Made by a program: the position numbers and the translations under genes. From assembly GCA_947846985.1 (NCBI GenBank), contig CANTUZ010000001.1, positions 39,394,727-39,458,726 of the forward strand: 64,000 nucleotides of DNA, written 5' to 3'. The number at the start of each line of letters is the position of its first letter. The first letter of the stretch is position 1. Below the pieces are notes generated by a model. It saw nothing but the letters and a program-made list of their open reading frames with translations, ran no database searches and was not told the DNA's origin. This DNA comes from Fratercula arctica (lineage: Eukaryota; Chordata; Aves; Charadriiformes; Alcidae). This document shows positions 11,507 through 22,430 of the stretch, in pieces.

Positions 11507-14035
11507 TTGCGAAGGGACCTCTGGAGATCATCTTCTCCAACCCCCTTTCTCAAGCAGGGCCATCTGTAACTGGTTATCCAAGACCATGTTCAGATTTTTT
11601 TGATCATCTCCCAGGGAGGAGACTCCACAACCTCCTTGGGAAAACTGTGCCAGTGCTCAGTCACACTCATAGTACAAAATTTTTTCCTGTGTTCAGACGG
11701 AGACTCCTGTGTTTCAGTTTGTGCCCATTGCCTCTGGTCTCCTGTCACTGGGCACCACTGAAAAGAGTGTGGCTCCATCTTCTTTGCACCCACTCTTCAA
11801 ATATTTATATGCATTGAAAAGATCCTCCCCCAGAGCCTTTTCTTCTCCAAGCTAAACAGTTGCAGCTGTCTCAGCCTTTCCTCATTGGAGGGATGCTCCA
11901 GTCCCTTCATCATCTTTGTGGGCCTTTGCTGGACTCTCTCCAGTATAGCCATGTCACTCTTGTATTGAGGAGCCCAGAACTGGACACACTACTCCAGGTG
12001 CTATATCACCAGCGCTGAATAAAGCAGAAGGAACACCTCCCTTGACCAGCTGGCAATGCTCTAGACTAATGCAGCCCAGGATACCATTAGTCTTTTTTTA
12101 CAGCAAGGGTACATGGTTAGCACATGTTCAATTTGGTGCTCACCACGACCCCTTTTCTGTCAGGCTGCTTTCCAGTTGGATGACCTCCATCATATATTGG
12201 TGTCTGCAGTTGTTCCTCCCCAAGTGGAGGACTTTGGCTACCCTGGTGTACACCACTAGGTACTGGCCTCCAACTAGACCTTGTGCTTCTGATCACCTTC
12301 CTCTAGGCCTGATCATTCAACCAGTTTTCAACCCACCTCACTGCTCATCCAGCTCATACATCAAACAGCTTCTCTATGAGGATCTTACAGAAGAGTTTCA
12401 AAGACCTTACTGAAAGTCCACGTAGACAATATTCACTACTCTCCCCTCATCTACCAAGCCAGTCGTTTCATAACAGAAGGTTAGCAAGCATGACTTCCCC
12501 TTGGTGAAGCCATGCTGTCTCCTCCTGATGGTTTTCTTTTCCTTAATGTGCCTGGAAATGCTTTCCAGATTTAGCTACTACATCATCTTCCTGGGGATCA
12601 ATCTGAGGTTGGCCATTTTGTAGTTCCCTGGATCACTTTTTTTTCCCTTCTTGAAGATGGCAGTGACATTTGCTTTTCTCCAGTCTTTGGATACTTCTTC
12701 CAGTTGCCATGATTAATCAAAGACTCTTGAGAGTGGCCTTGTAATGACATCTGCCAGCTCCCTCAGCACTCTTGGGTGCATTTCCTCGGGGACCATGGAC
12801 TTATCTGTGTCTGGTTTGCCTAAATATTCCCTGATCTGATCCTCATCCACCAAGGGTACATTTTCCTTGCTCCGGCCTTTCCCCTTCATTTCCTGAATGT
12901 GGGATTCTTGAAGGCCAGACTTGCTAGTAAAGACTGTGGCAAAGGCTGCATTCAGTACCTCAGCCTTTTCCATGTTCTGTGTACCCAGGTTCTTCATCTC
13001 ACTGAGCAATTAGCCTGCATTTCTCATAGTCTTCCTTTTGTAGCCTATGTATTTATAGAAGCCCTTTTTAGAGTTTTTGATGTCCCTGGTCAGATTAAAT
13101 TCCATTTGGGCTTTATCTTTCCTAACTTCATCCCTGAATGCTTGGACAATGCTTCTATGTTCGTCTCAGGTTACCTATCCTTGCTTTCACCCTCTGTATG
13201 ATTCCTTTGGTGTTTGAGCTTGGCTAGGAGCTCTTTGTTCATATACACAGGTATCCTGGCATTTTTGCCTGACTTTATATTCATATGTGTGGAGCTCTCT
13301 TTTGCCTGGGGGGGTTGATCCTTGAATATCAACCAGATTTCTTGGGCCTCTCTTCCCTCCAGGGCCTTATCCCATGGAACTTTTCCAAGCAGATCTTTGT
13401 AAATGCCAAAGTCTGCTCTCCTGAAGTCCAGGGTAGTGAGCTTGCCCTTCACTCTCCTCCCTGCCCTCAGGATTCTGAACTCCACAATGTCATGGTCACT
13501 GCAGCCAAGGCTGCCTTTGATCTTCATATCCCCAATCAGGTCCTCCTTGTTGGTGAGTATGAGATTCAGCACGGCACTTCTTCTCATTGGCTTGCTCCTC
13601 TATCACTTGGAAGAGGAAGCTATCATGAATGCACTCCAGGAACCTCCAGCATATATCAGGGTGTTTGAAGTCTCCCATGGAGATCAGGGACAGTGAGAGT
13701 GAGGTTGCTTCCATCTGTCTGTAGAGAGTCTGATCCTCTTATTGTTTCTGGTCACATGACCTATAGCAGACACCTACTGTAATGTCACCTTTTCTTATCC
13801 TGTCTTTAATCCTGATCCATAAACTCTGATTTGGCTCCTCATCCATCCCCAGGCAGAGCTCCATGCACTCAGCTTCATCCACCCCAGCTGCTCTCTCACA
13901 TAAAGAGATAAAGGACAGCTCCCCCTCCTCATCTTCCTCTCCTGTCCTTCCTAAAGAGTCTGTATCATGCTTGTAAATTTCAGTTGTTCTTTGCAGCACA
14001 TGCAGCTTAGCCCTACGCACCACTCATTCTATCTT
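11507..14035 (-). mobile_element. CR1 retrotransposon, endonuclease to 3' end, decayed
   Basis: The 3' end (GAAGGGACCTCTGGAGATCA at about 11510) faces left. Reading right to left there are endonuclease pieces (13739-14023), the endonuclease-RT linker (13171-13587, with LVL/LIL-TNKED, DHDIVEFRIL and NKELLAKLKH), RT N-terminal pieces (12713-13009, with [17 protein letters not shown]) and the 3' domain (11560-12240). The block carrying the catalytic FADD motif is missing near 12243, where the sequence jumps from the VLHLG region to the SGV region. Many stops and shifts are present. The usual AGAATCAT repeats at the 3' end are lost or worn. It is a dead copy. Confidence 0.85.
12713..14023 (-). 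pseudogene. CR1 ORF2 remnant (endonuclease/RT)
   Basis: Three separate open pieces in this span encode recognisable CR1 ORF2 parts: 13739-14023 (endonuclease middle, RIKDRIRKGDITVGVCYRSCD), 13171-13587 (endonuclease end and linker) and 12713-13009 (start of RT). They are separated by stops or frame changes. The protein would have nicked target DNA and reverse-transcribed CR1 RNA; this copy cannot. Confidence 0.75.
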
Positions 14036-16517
14036 CTCTCAGCTTTGGGACCAAACTGTGTATCTCTATTCTGAGTGCCTATATAGTTTGCAGAATGAGA
14101 TTTTGTAACAGCTAATAGAAATTTCTTTACTTGTATCTCAGTTTTCCTTTGAAGATAATTTCACAACCCATGCACACGAAGAACAATTTGCTGTTGGATC
14201 ATGCTGTGCCATAAGGAGGGCTCTACTGTATCCCACCAATAATGTGATGATAATTTCTAGGCAAATTCCAGATTCATTTTCTTTGCTACTTATGTGAAAA
14301 TATTTTATTTAAGAGCTCTGAGAGAAACAGCCTTGTTTGTTTAATCATTTGCATGCTACAGTGCTTACTCCTTGATCTGTAGCAACAAGAAAGGCTTTGT
14401 ATCTGCTTCTAGCACAATGATGGCCTCATATCCACAGAAGCAGAACTTTCTTTCTCAGTATCTTCTTTTGCTTGTCTAGATATTTCCCCCCTTCCCTCCC
14501 CCAACACACATGCACTGTAGATCTACTTGTAACAGATTTTTTGCCACTTCTTTGAGGGTACAGCAAATATATTTAAAATTTATGAAGCTGGCATTTTTTT
14601 CTTTTCTATCTTCTGTACTAGAAATCTTTCAAAGCAGAGCACAGCAGTGTGTGACAAAACAACAGACCTTAATATGGTAAATGTGAGAAGAGAGCACATA
14701 TTCACTTACAGTGAGACGATTTATTGAGAGGTTTCAATGAACTGACTTATTTTCCATAGGTTTGAGTCTTATTACCCTAGGTTACAGATTGGTTTGGAAG
14801 ATCTCCAATAACTGTCAAGGCATTACAGTTCTATCAAAGACTCTGGAATGTATCCTTCTAACTTTATGAATGTCTCAGTGGAGCAACAGTTAAAGAAGCT
14901 TGAAATTTTATGAAGCAATATTTCAAGGTTTTGCCAGGCTAAAATGTTGGGCTTGATTTTTTTTCCACCATCTTGCCCTCTGAACAGTATGATATAAAAT
15001 ACTGTTTTGAAAAGGTAGAGTTCTAGACACGTTTTGTAGATGCAAATGATTGCACAAGCTGTTCAATGGCTAGGAATTAAACCCTGCTGTCTTGCAGAGA
15101 ATCAGTAGTCAGCCTTGGTAAAAGACTGCTAACCCCTATGCCTGTCTTAAATCAATATGGGGTCACACAAAAGATCTGTGTCTGTTTTGGTTTTCTTTCC
15201 GTGAAACAGGCAATATTATCTGAATTTGTGAAGCACTGGTATTAAATAACTGAAATGCCAGGAAAAAAAATAACACAAAAGCAACAAAGAAACCAAAATA
15301 TAGTATTATTTTTTCTTTGGATAAGTTTTTTTTATATTGAATTATGAATAAAACAAAAAAACCCACAACCTATATACTAATAATTAAGAAGTAAAAAAAC
15401 CCAAATAAGTGATTATCATGATCTGACTGAGTCTGTAGGGCGGATGTTATATTCTGTATCATACTGAATGGTCCAATTTTAGTTTTGCTTTTTTCCTGCC
15501 AGAAAAATGGCTTACTTTCACAAAACATAATTTTTAATAGCTAAAAAAATGAGTAGTAAATTCATTAAATAATATTTTTGTAGAATAAGCATAGAAAAAT
15601 ATTTTTTTTATTATTATTAATAATAATAAAAACAATGATGATTGTTATAATAATAGTAACTATAGCTAAAAATGTCCTGGTTTGAGGTAAAACAGAAAAA
15701 AAATTTCTTTTCAGTAATTTTACTTTTCAGTTGAGTCTCTTCAAACTAACTGCACTTATAATAATAATAACAATAGGTAAAGGCATAAAGGAAAAACTTT
15801 TTTGGATGTATTGAAGAGGGTTTGATTTTGGGACATAGGACATACTGGAAAGATCTCTGTAGTATGGTACTTGGAGACTTAGATTTTTAAATGTTTGTTG
15901 GAAAAGATTTGAACTTGTTTTTAAACTGCTGGGAGCATATGCATACTAGCAAATAAACAGGTTGAGAGCTCTAAAGCTAGCATCCAACAAGTGTTTTCCA
16001 AAATTAATAGGACCATATTCTCACAAGGATTTTTACCTGAACTTTGTTCCACAGTTAGATTTATTTTTCTGTCTAGAAAACTGCGGTGTTGTCATAAACC
16101 CCTCTTTATCATGCAGTACTGTCGAACTCAGATGGCTCCCTATTCAGCATCCCAGAAGCAGAACATTGTATAATCAGCCTGATCTAAGGTAATACAGATG
16201 GATATTATGTGGAAAGTTTCATACTTCACATGTGCAGCCATTCTATTATAAAATGAAGCAGAAAAAATGACTATTAAATTTTCATTTTGTCAAACTACAA
16301 AGCTGAATTGGACAAATATATCCTAGCCATAATCCATCTAATTAAATACAGGAGACAAACATCTCATTTTTCAATTTAACATATGATCAGACTCTCAAAT
16401 TGTCTAGGCTTTTATGGATGTGGACCGATGGAGATAATCAGGTTTTCTTAAAATTTTAGCAGTACACCTAATGTATTAGGTACTGCTACCATAAGTATGT
16501 ACTACTTATATACCTAC

Positions 16518-16554
16518 TTAAGGTATATAAGTAAGATATACTTATATACCTTAA
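16518..16554. repeat. Perfect inverted repeat, 16-bp arms, 5-nt loop
   Basis: The left arm TTAAGGTATATAAGTA (16518-16533) is the exact reverse complement of the right arm (16539-16554), with AGATA between. A further partial copy of the right arm sits at 16503-16515 (TACTTATATACCT). It is probably a palindrome produced by replication slippage or template switching; no gene function is implied. Confidence 0.95.
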
Positions 16555-17453
16555 TGCATATGAAAATGTAGATTTATTGTGTCTACTACCTATACTTTAA
16601 CATATTTCTGCATGCACTTTCGTATGTATTAACTGACATACATGCCAAAAAGAAGAACAGTAAACAAATCTAGCTTGTCAGAGATCTGGGTCACCATATT
16701 GCTACAGATAAGCAAGCTGTTGCAGCTACCATGTCTGTTTACGCATTTTTGAAAGTTACTTTCCTAATGTTATAATTGGTGTAGGGCACAGATGTTCACC
16801 TCTAATCACTCTTAAGAGGAACAGAAATATGAAATAATCTGCTAGAAAACTCTACAACAACAGTCTGTATATAAATCAGCTCCAAACACTAAATGCAAAA
16901 TTAACCTCAAGGAGAACTCCTGCAGCAAGACATGGTAAATTTGGGGTTGAAATATGCTCCGGGCTATTGAGGCTGAGGTTCCACTGACTACAAAGGGCAT
17001 TTCTCAGGCATCATTCTGCTTTATTGACTTTAATCAAGAGATTCCTTGACCCCACTCTGAAAGGATTTATCACAGGTCTTATTCACGTGAAGTACCTTTT
17101 CTTTATCAGTGCCTTTCAGAATAGGCATTTTTATAATCCGTTGATACTTTTTTTGCTTTTGTCTCAGAAAATGCATTTAAAAATATTTCTTGGGATTCGG
17201 ACTCTGGATTACTCAGTAGAAATTAAAATAGTGGTACAGAAAGTTGTATTCAATGGACAGAAAGAGGCTAAAATATCTGGAAAATGCAGAGGTAAGGCCA
17301 TATTTAAAATAAATCCAGAGGTAATCAGATACAGGGATAAACAGATCAAGTACCTTAAAAAAAACATCTCGTTGCAGAAGAGATATCTGAAGGTATGTGT
17401 TTATGGGATAAATACAGGAGATTAGATTAAATACAGGATAAATACAAATTAGA

Positions 17454-17474
17454 TTTTTTTTTTTTTTTTTTTTT
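17454..17474. repeat. Poly(T) run, 21 nt
   Basis: T21 preceded by short, imperfect repeats of GATAAATACA and ATTAGATT (17407-17453). No retrotransposon body was seen next to it. Confidence 0.9.
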
Positions 17475-18174
17475 AAGTCACTCGCTGAAGAGTTTTGTGT
17501 AATTACTACAAGGAATAGTTGTGGAAAAGGTACACTCTGACCAACAGAATATTTTCATATTTTTGAAAATGTCTATTTTGTAAAGTATTGTTAATTCATT
17601 AACTGATTTAATTTTAAATACTCAAAAAATAATTCCACATTGAAAGAGGAAGCTTCTAATTTGCAGAAATAAATGCTACCCAGGATATAAGAGAAAGAGA
17701 GAGAGGGTGTTATACATTAAAAATGTAATATACTGAAAAATGAAAATCATGTTTAATTATGGGTTATGGCCACTGACGCCATTTCTATCAATTACAGAAA
17801 TTATCTAAAGTAACTTCATATGCAGTGTTCCTACATTTATGCATTTTAACCATTTCTTCACAATTCGTCAATATGATATTTCTATAATTGGTAATACAGA
17901 TGATATTACCATAATCCCTAAAAAAACCTTTTTTACAGAAAGGAAAATATTGTGTCAGTTCCTAAAGTCTTACACATTTTATTTCAAAAAGCCTGAAGGG
18001 CTGTCCTGAGCCAAAAAAAATAAAAAATAATAAAAAAAATCATTTCAAGTCAGGGAACTTCAATCAGTTTAATTGCCAATTAGCAAACTTTTGGTTACTG
18101 ATTCTGGTATTGAAAAATAACACAGAAACAAATAAACAAACACTTAGGCAAAACACCTTTCCTCTCTACTTCCT

Positions 18175-18490
18175 GGTCTCCAATTCCCCTGCCACATGTT
18201 GTATCCAGTTCCTTTGGTGAAGTGACAGACAGTGAAGGAGTTAGAGGTCAATGCACTGTGGGTTTTACTCTGTTGCTCTGGTGTGTGTTCCTCCATCAGC
18301 TGCAGTCCCTTTGCAGTTGTACCTCCTCATCAACCTCCTTGCTGTCCCTGCTTGGGGTGGCAGCTTTTGCTCCTGCCGTGCTCTGGGTAGCTATTTTTCT
18401 TTTCTTCAATATTTCTTCTTCTCCATTGTGCCTCCTGCTCTGACATCTCTCTTGTGTCTCTGTGTGTCTCCTCCTGTATAACTGTGCATA
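18175..18490. other. GC-richer block of unknown origin
   Basis: This block is richer in C, G and CT-runs than its AT-rich surroundings and is open in two plus frames and one minus frame, but no domain is recognised. It might be a decayed ERV or other repeat, judging by its texture (CTGCTTGGGGTGG, TGTGTCTCCTCC). It is left unassigned. Confidence 0.3.
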
Positions 18491-18910
18491 TGTCTTCTGA
18501 AGAATCAAATCTGCATAAATATTATCTTATTTGGTAAAATGAGTCCATATTTTTTAAAATATAAATGAGAATGGAGCTCATGAAACATCTGGGCATCTGT
18601 CCAAACATACGTATCTGTAACTGCATATTGAAATAATCCGAAACCTAGGGAATTCTGCATCCTAAACTATTTCAAAGGTTACTGTGGCCAGGTGTCATGA
18701 ATTGGCAAAGGAATAAGGAGAGGAGCATGGACAATCACCCAGCAAGAATACTAATGAGGGAAGAGAGTAGAAATCAGCCTGGAGGACAAATGTCATGACA
18801 TTTGTGAAAAGAACATCATACCACAATGATGTGCCTAAAATGATATGTTTTATGAATTTGAAAGAACACGAGGTTAAATAATATAAACACAAAAACAGTA
18901 AGCTGATCCT

Positions 18911-19020
18911 AGAATCACAGAATCATAGAATATCCCAAGTTGGAAGGGACCTATAGGGATCATCGAGTCCAACTCCCTGCTCCTTGCAGGGCTACCAAAA
19001 TTAAATCATATGACTAAGAT
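18911..19020 (-). mobile_element. Short CR1 3' fragment
   Basis: It starts with AGAATCACAGAATCATAGAA and continues GTTGGAAGGGACCTATAGGG and TCCAACTCCCTGCTC, the CR1 3' untranslated end in minus orientation. It is heavily 5'-truncated after about 110 bp, and its inner part (ACCAAAATTAAATCATATGA) marks a different subfamily from the copy at 19.37 kb. Confidence 0.85.
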
Positions 19021-19369
19021 CATCTGTTGTCCAGAATATTTTTTTAAAACTGCAAAGATTCCTCTTTGTAACTTATCTTGTTTCATGACTAAATCCTTCC
19101 TCTAACTAGATAAGCCTTCTTTAAAACAATTAGTGAGGACACAACAATTACCTTTATATTTACTTTATCTATCTATATATATATAGTCCCTGCTATTGCA
19201 ATTGGTAGGTTCCTACGCTTTAAATAAAGTCTCATAGAAAACTAGGAAAATAGAGTTACTAGAAATGACATGAACTGTTAAACTGAATAGTTTTATGATT
19301 TTATTTTTTTTGTTCTCCAAAATTGCTTTTTCAGTCTCCTTTTTTAATTAAATTTTGAGTCAATCTCTT
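19021..19369. other. Unique AT-rich spacer between two CR1 copies
   Basis: No feature beyond a short ATCTATAT simple repeat near 19165-19185. Confidence 0.5.
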
Positions 19370-21380
19370 AGAATCATAGAATCATAGAATCATAGAACCA
19401 TAGGGTTGGAAGGGACCTCTGGAGATCATCTAGTCCAACCCCCCTGCCAGAGCAGGGTCACCTAACAGCAGGTTACACAGGAACACGTCCAGGCGGGTTT
19501 TGAATGTCTCCAGAGATGGAGACTCCACCACTTCTCTGGGCAGCCTGTTCCAGTGTTCTGCCACCCTCAGGGTAAAGAAGTTCCTCCTCATGTTTAGGTG
19601 GAACTTCTTGTGCTCAAGTTTGTGCCCATTGCCTCTTGTCCTGTCCCCGGGCACTACTGAAAAGAGCCTGGTCCCATCCTCCTGACTCCCACCCTTTAAG
19701 TATTTATAAGTGTTGATAAGATCCCCCCTCAGCCGTCTTTTTTCCAGACTGAAGAGACCCAAATCCCTCAGCCTTTCCTCATAAGAGAGGTGTTCCAGTC
19801 CCCTAATCATCTTGGTAGCCCTCTGCTGCACCCTTTCCAGCAGTTCCCTGTCCTTCTGGAACCGGGGAGCCCAGAACTGGACACAGTACTCCAGATGTGG
19901 CCTCACCAATGCAGAGTAGAGGGGCAGGATGACCTCCCTTGACCTGCTGGCCACACTCTTTTTGATGCACCCCAGGATGCCATTGGCCTTCTTGGCCACA
20001 AGGGCACATTGCTGGCTCATGGTCATCCTGTTGTCCACCAGGACTCCCAGATCTCTTTCCACAGAGCTGCTCTCCAGCAGGTCAGCCCCCAACCTGTACT
20101 GGTGCATGGGGTTGTTCCTCCCCAGGTGCAGCACCCTACACTTGCCCTTGTTGAATTTCATAAGGTTTCTCTCTGCCCAGATCTCCAACCTGTCCAGGTC
20201 TCTCTGTATGGCAGCACAGCCCTCCGGTGTGTCAGCCGCCCCCCCCCAGCTTTGTGTCATCAGCAAACTTGCTGAGGGTGCACTCTATCCCCTCATCCAG
20301 GTCATTGATGAATATATTGAAGAGGACTGGACCCAGTACTGACCCCTGGGGAACACCACTCGTCACTGGTCTCCAACTAGATTCTGTGCCCCTAATCACA
20401 ACCCTCTGAGCTCTATCTTTCAGCCAGTTTTCTATCCACCTTACTGTCCATTCATCTAACCCACACTTCCTAAGCTTCCCTATGAGGATGCTGTGGGAGA
20501 CCGTGTCAAACGCCTTGCTTAAGTCAAGATAGACCACATCTACCGCCCTCCCCTCATCTATACATCCAGTCATGCCATCACAGAAGGCTATCAGATTAGT
20601 CAGACATGATTTCCCCTTGGTGAATCCATGCTGAGTACTTCCGATAGCTTTCTTTTCCTCCACGTGCCTTGAGATGACGCCCAGAACAAGCTGTTCCATC
20701 ATCTTTCCAGGGATGGAGGTGAGGCTGACCGGCCTGTAGTTCCCCGGCTCCTCCCTCTTGCCTTTTTTGAAGACTGGAGTGACATTAGCTTTCCTCCAGT
20801 CCTCAGGCACCTCGCCTGTTCTCCAGGACCTTTCAAAGATGATGGAGAGCGGCCCAGCAATGACTTCTGCCAGCTCCCTCAGCACTCTCGGGTGCATCCC
20901 ATCGGGGCCCATGGACTTGTGAATATCTAAATGATCTAATTGATCCCTCACTCGCTCCTCCTCAACCCAAGGGAAGTCTTCTTCTTTCCCTGTTACTTTA
21001 TTCAATGCCTGGGACTTCTGAGGGCTGGGCCGAGCAGAAAAGACTGAAGCAAAGAAGGCATTCAGTAACTCTGCCTTCTCCGCATCCTCCGTCACCATGA
21101 CTCCTGTCTCATTCAACAGTGGGCCCACAACTTCTCTGGTCTTCCTTTTGCTTCCAATATACTTGTAGAAGCTCTTTTTGTTGTGCTTGACGTCCCTAGC
21201 CAGGTCTAATTCCAAGGCAGCCTTGGCTTTCCTTGTTTCATCCCTGCACGCTCTGGTGGCATTCTTGTAATCCTCCCAAGGGGTCAGTCCCTTCTTCCAC
21301 TTATTATAAACTTCCTTCTTCCACTTGAGCTTTTTCTGAAGCTCCCTGCTTAGGAGACTGTAGTTCTTGTCAAAAACACA
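19370..21380 (-). mobile_element. CR1 retrotransposon, best-preserved copy of the window, 5'-truncated
   Basis: The 3' end carries three AGAATCAT-type repeats (19370-19393) and the typical GGTTGGAAGGGACCTCTGG and CATCTAGTCCAACC. Reading right to left it contains the linker, the whole RT domain and the C-terminal region of ORF2. The 5' break lies near 21345-21380, within the linker; the endonuclease and ORF1 are absent. Low decay marks it as the youngest copy here. No target duplication was recognised, as is common for CR1. Confidence 0.93.
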
Positions 21381-21404
21381 TCTTCTACTGTTGTTAAACA
21401 TCAA
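19430..21404 (-). pseudogene. CR1 ORF2 reverse transcriptase, one frameshift
   Basis: Two open frames (20232-21404, 390 codons; 19430-20266, 278 codons) join to one CR1 ORF2. The first has the linker ([12 protein letters not shown]), [19 protein letters not shown] (RT finger block), [26 protein letters not shown] (first catalytic Asp block), [20 protein letters not shown] and FADDTK (the FADD catalytic box). It then runs out in a 9-C run (20240-20248). The second resumes with AADTPEG and carries the C-terminal part ([27 protein letters not shown]). Eight instead of nine bases in that run would leave the frame open, so the break is a single-base expansion or a sequencing error. Upstream truncation removes the endonuclease, so autonomous movement is impossible either way. 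Confidence 0.92.
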
Positions 21405-22396
21405 TAAATGAAGTTCAACTTTTGAAGAAGAGCTAATTAAGAAAACTGACCAATTACGATTTTTCTAGAGTAAAGTTGCTAAAAACATTAGCTGTTCGTG
21501 AGGTTTAGCCATGTGTTTAATGATGCTAACACAAGTGATTTGTGGAAAGAGCTGTTTCCCTGAGTTTCACAGCCTATTGAGTCAAAATAGCAAGAAAAAG
21601 CCAGTCATGAATTTAATGGATTGAAGTTTGTTCTGGAATAATGGACATCATGGAATTTTGTCTTGTAATTTTATTTTGACAAAGTAGAGGAAGACAAACA
21701 TCTGGCTCCTTGTTCAGTATTTCCTGTCACATACCATAAAAAAGTTTCTGTGTTGTTAAACTGATATTTTTCTCACTATATCTAATATTTTTGTATGTGG
21801 ATTTAGCCTCAGTTTGAGACTTCTTTTTTATCAGATCACATCTAGAAAATATTTTTTGCAGAGTAGAGATATTACATATATAGTCCTACCCAGTCGTGAG
21901 TACAGGAGAGAGCCTACTAGCAGCAATCACTTCAAGCGAAGTGCTGTCACAAACTCCAAAGCTTTGATGTGCTCAGAAAGGGTGGAAAGCATAAGGCGCA
22001 GAGTGAGACGTGGGTATGAAAGGGAGCAGCTGAATCCCACTCTTGTTTCTGTTAGTCAGCAGAACAGAGAATGACAGGGTGTTAGGGGAATGCATTCTGT
22101 AACCTTTCAAAAGGAGTCACAGCAATTGCTTTCACATATGTTCCCTCCCCTGAGGATTTACTCATTGCCTTGGATGCGGAGTGATCACTATTCTCTCCGA
22201 GCATAGGCCCTACTTGTAAAAGCCAGGCAAGACTTCAGAGGAAAGAGAGCAGGCAATAACGCTGCCTTCTAAAGTTCCTTGTACCAGTTTGTCGTTAGGC
22301 ACTCCAAGACTTTCTCCATAACTGCCAGTCACATGCTTAGAGCTTAAAATAGATTTTACACAGAATCCCTGATGTACCTGTCTGATGGATTTCATC

Positions 22397-22430
<34 letters not shown>

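Larger units (their letters stand above)
14036..18174. other. Unique AT-rich DNA, no firm gene
   Basis: No repeat family recognised. It contains ATT-type simple repeats near 15605-15660 and 15760-15775, a perfect hairpin (16518-16554), a GA-rich patch near 17693-17705 and a T21 run (17454-17474). An open frame at 17024-17425 overlaps a splice-like segment 17168-17291 that is treated only as a weak lead. Confidence 0.5.
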
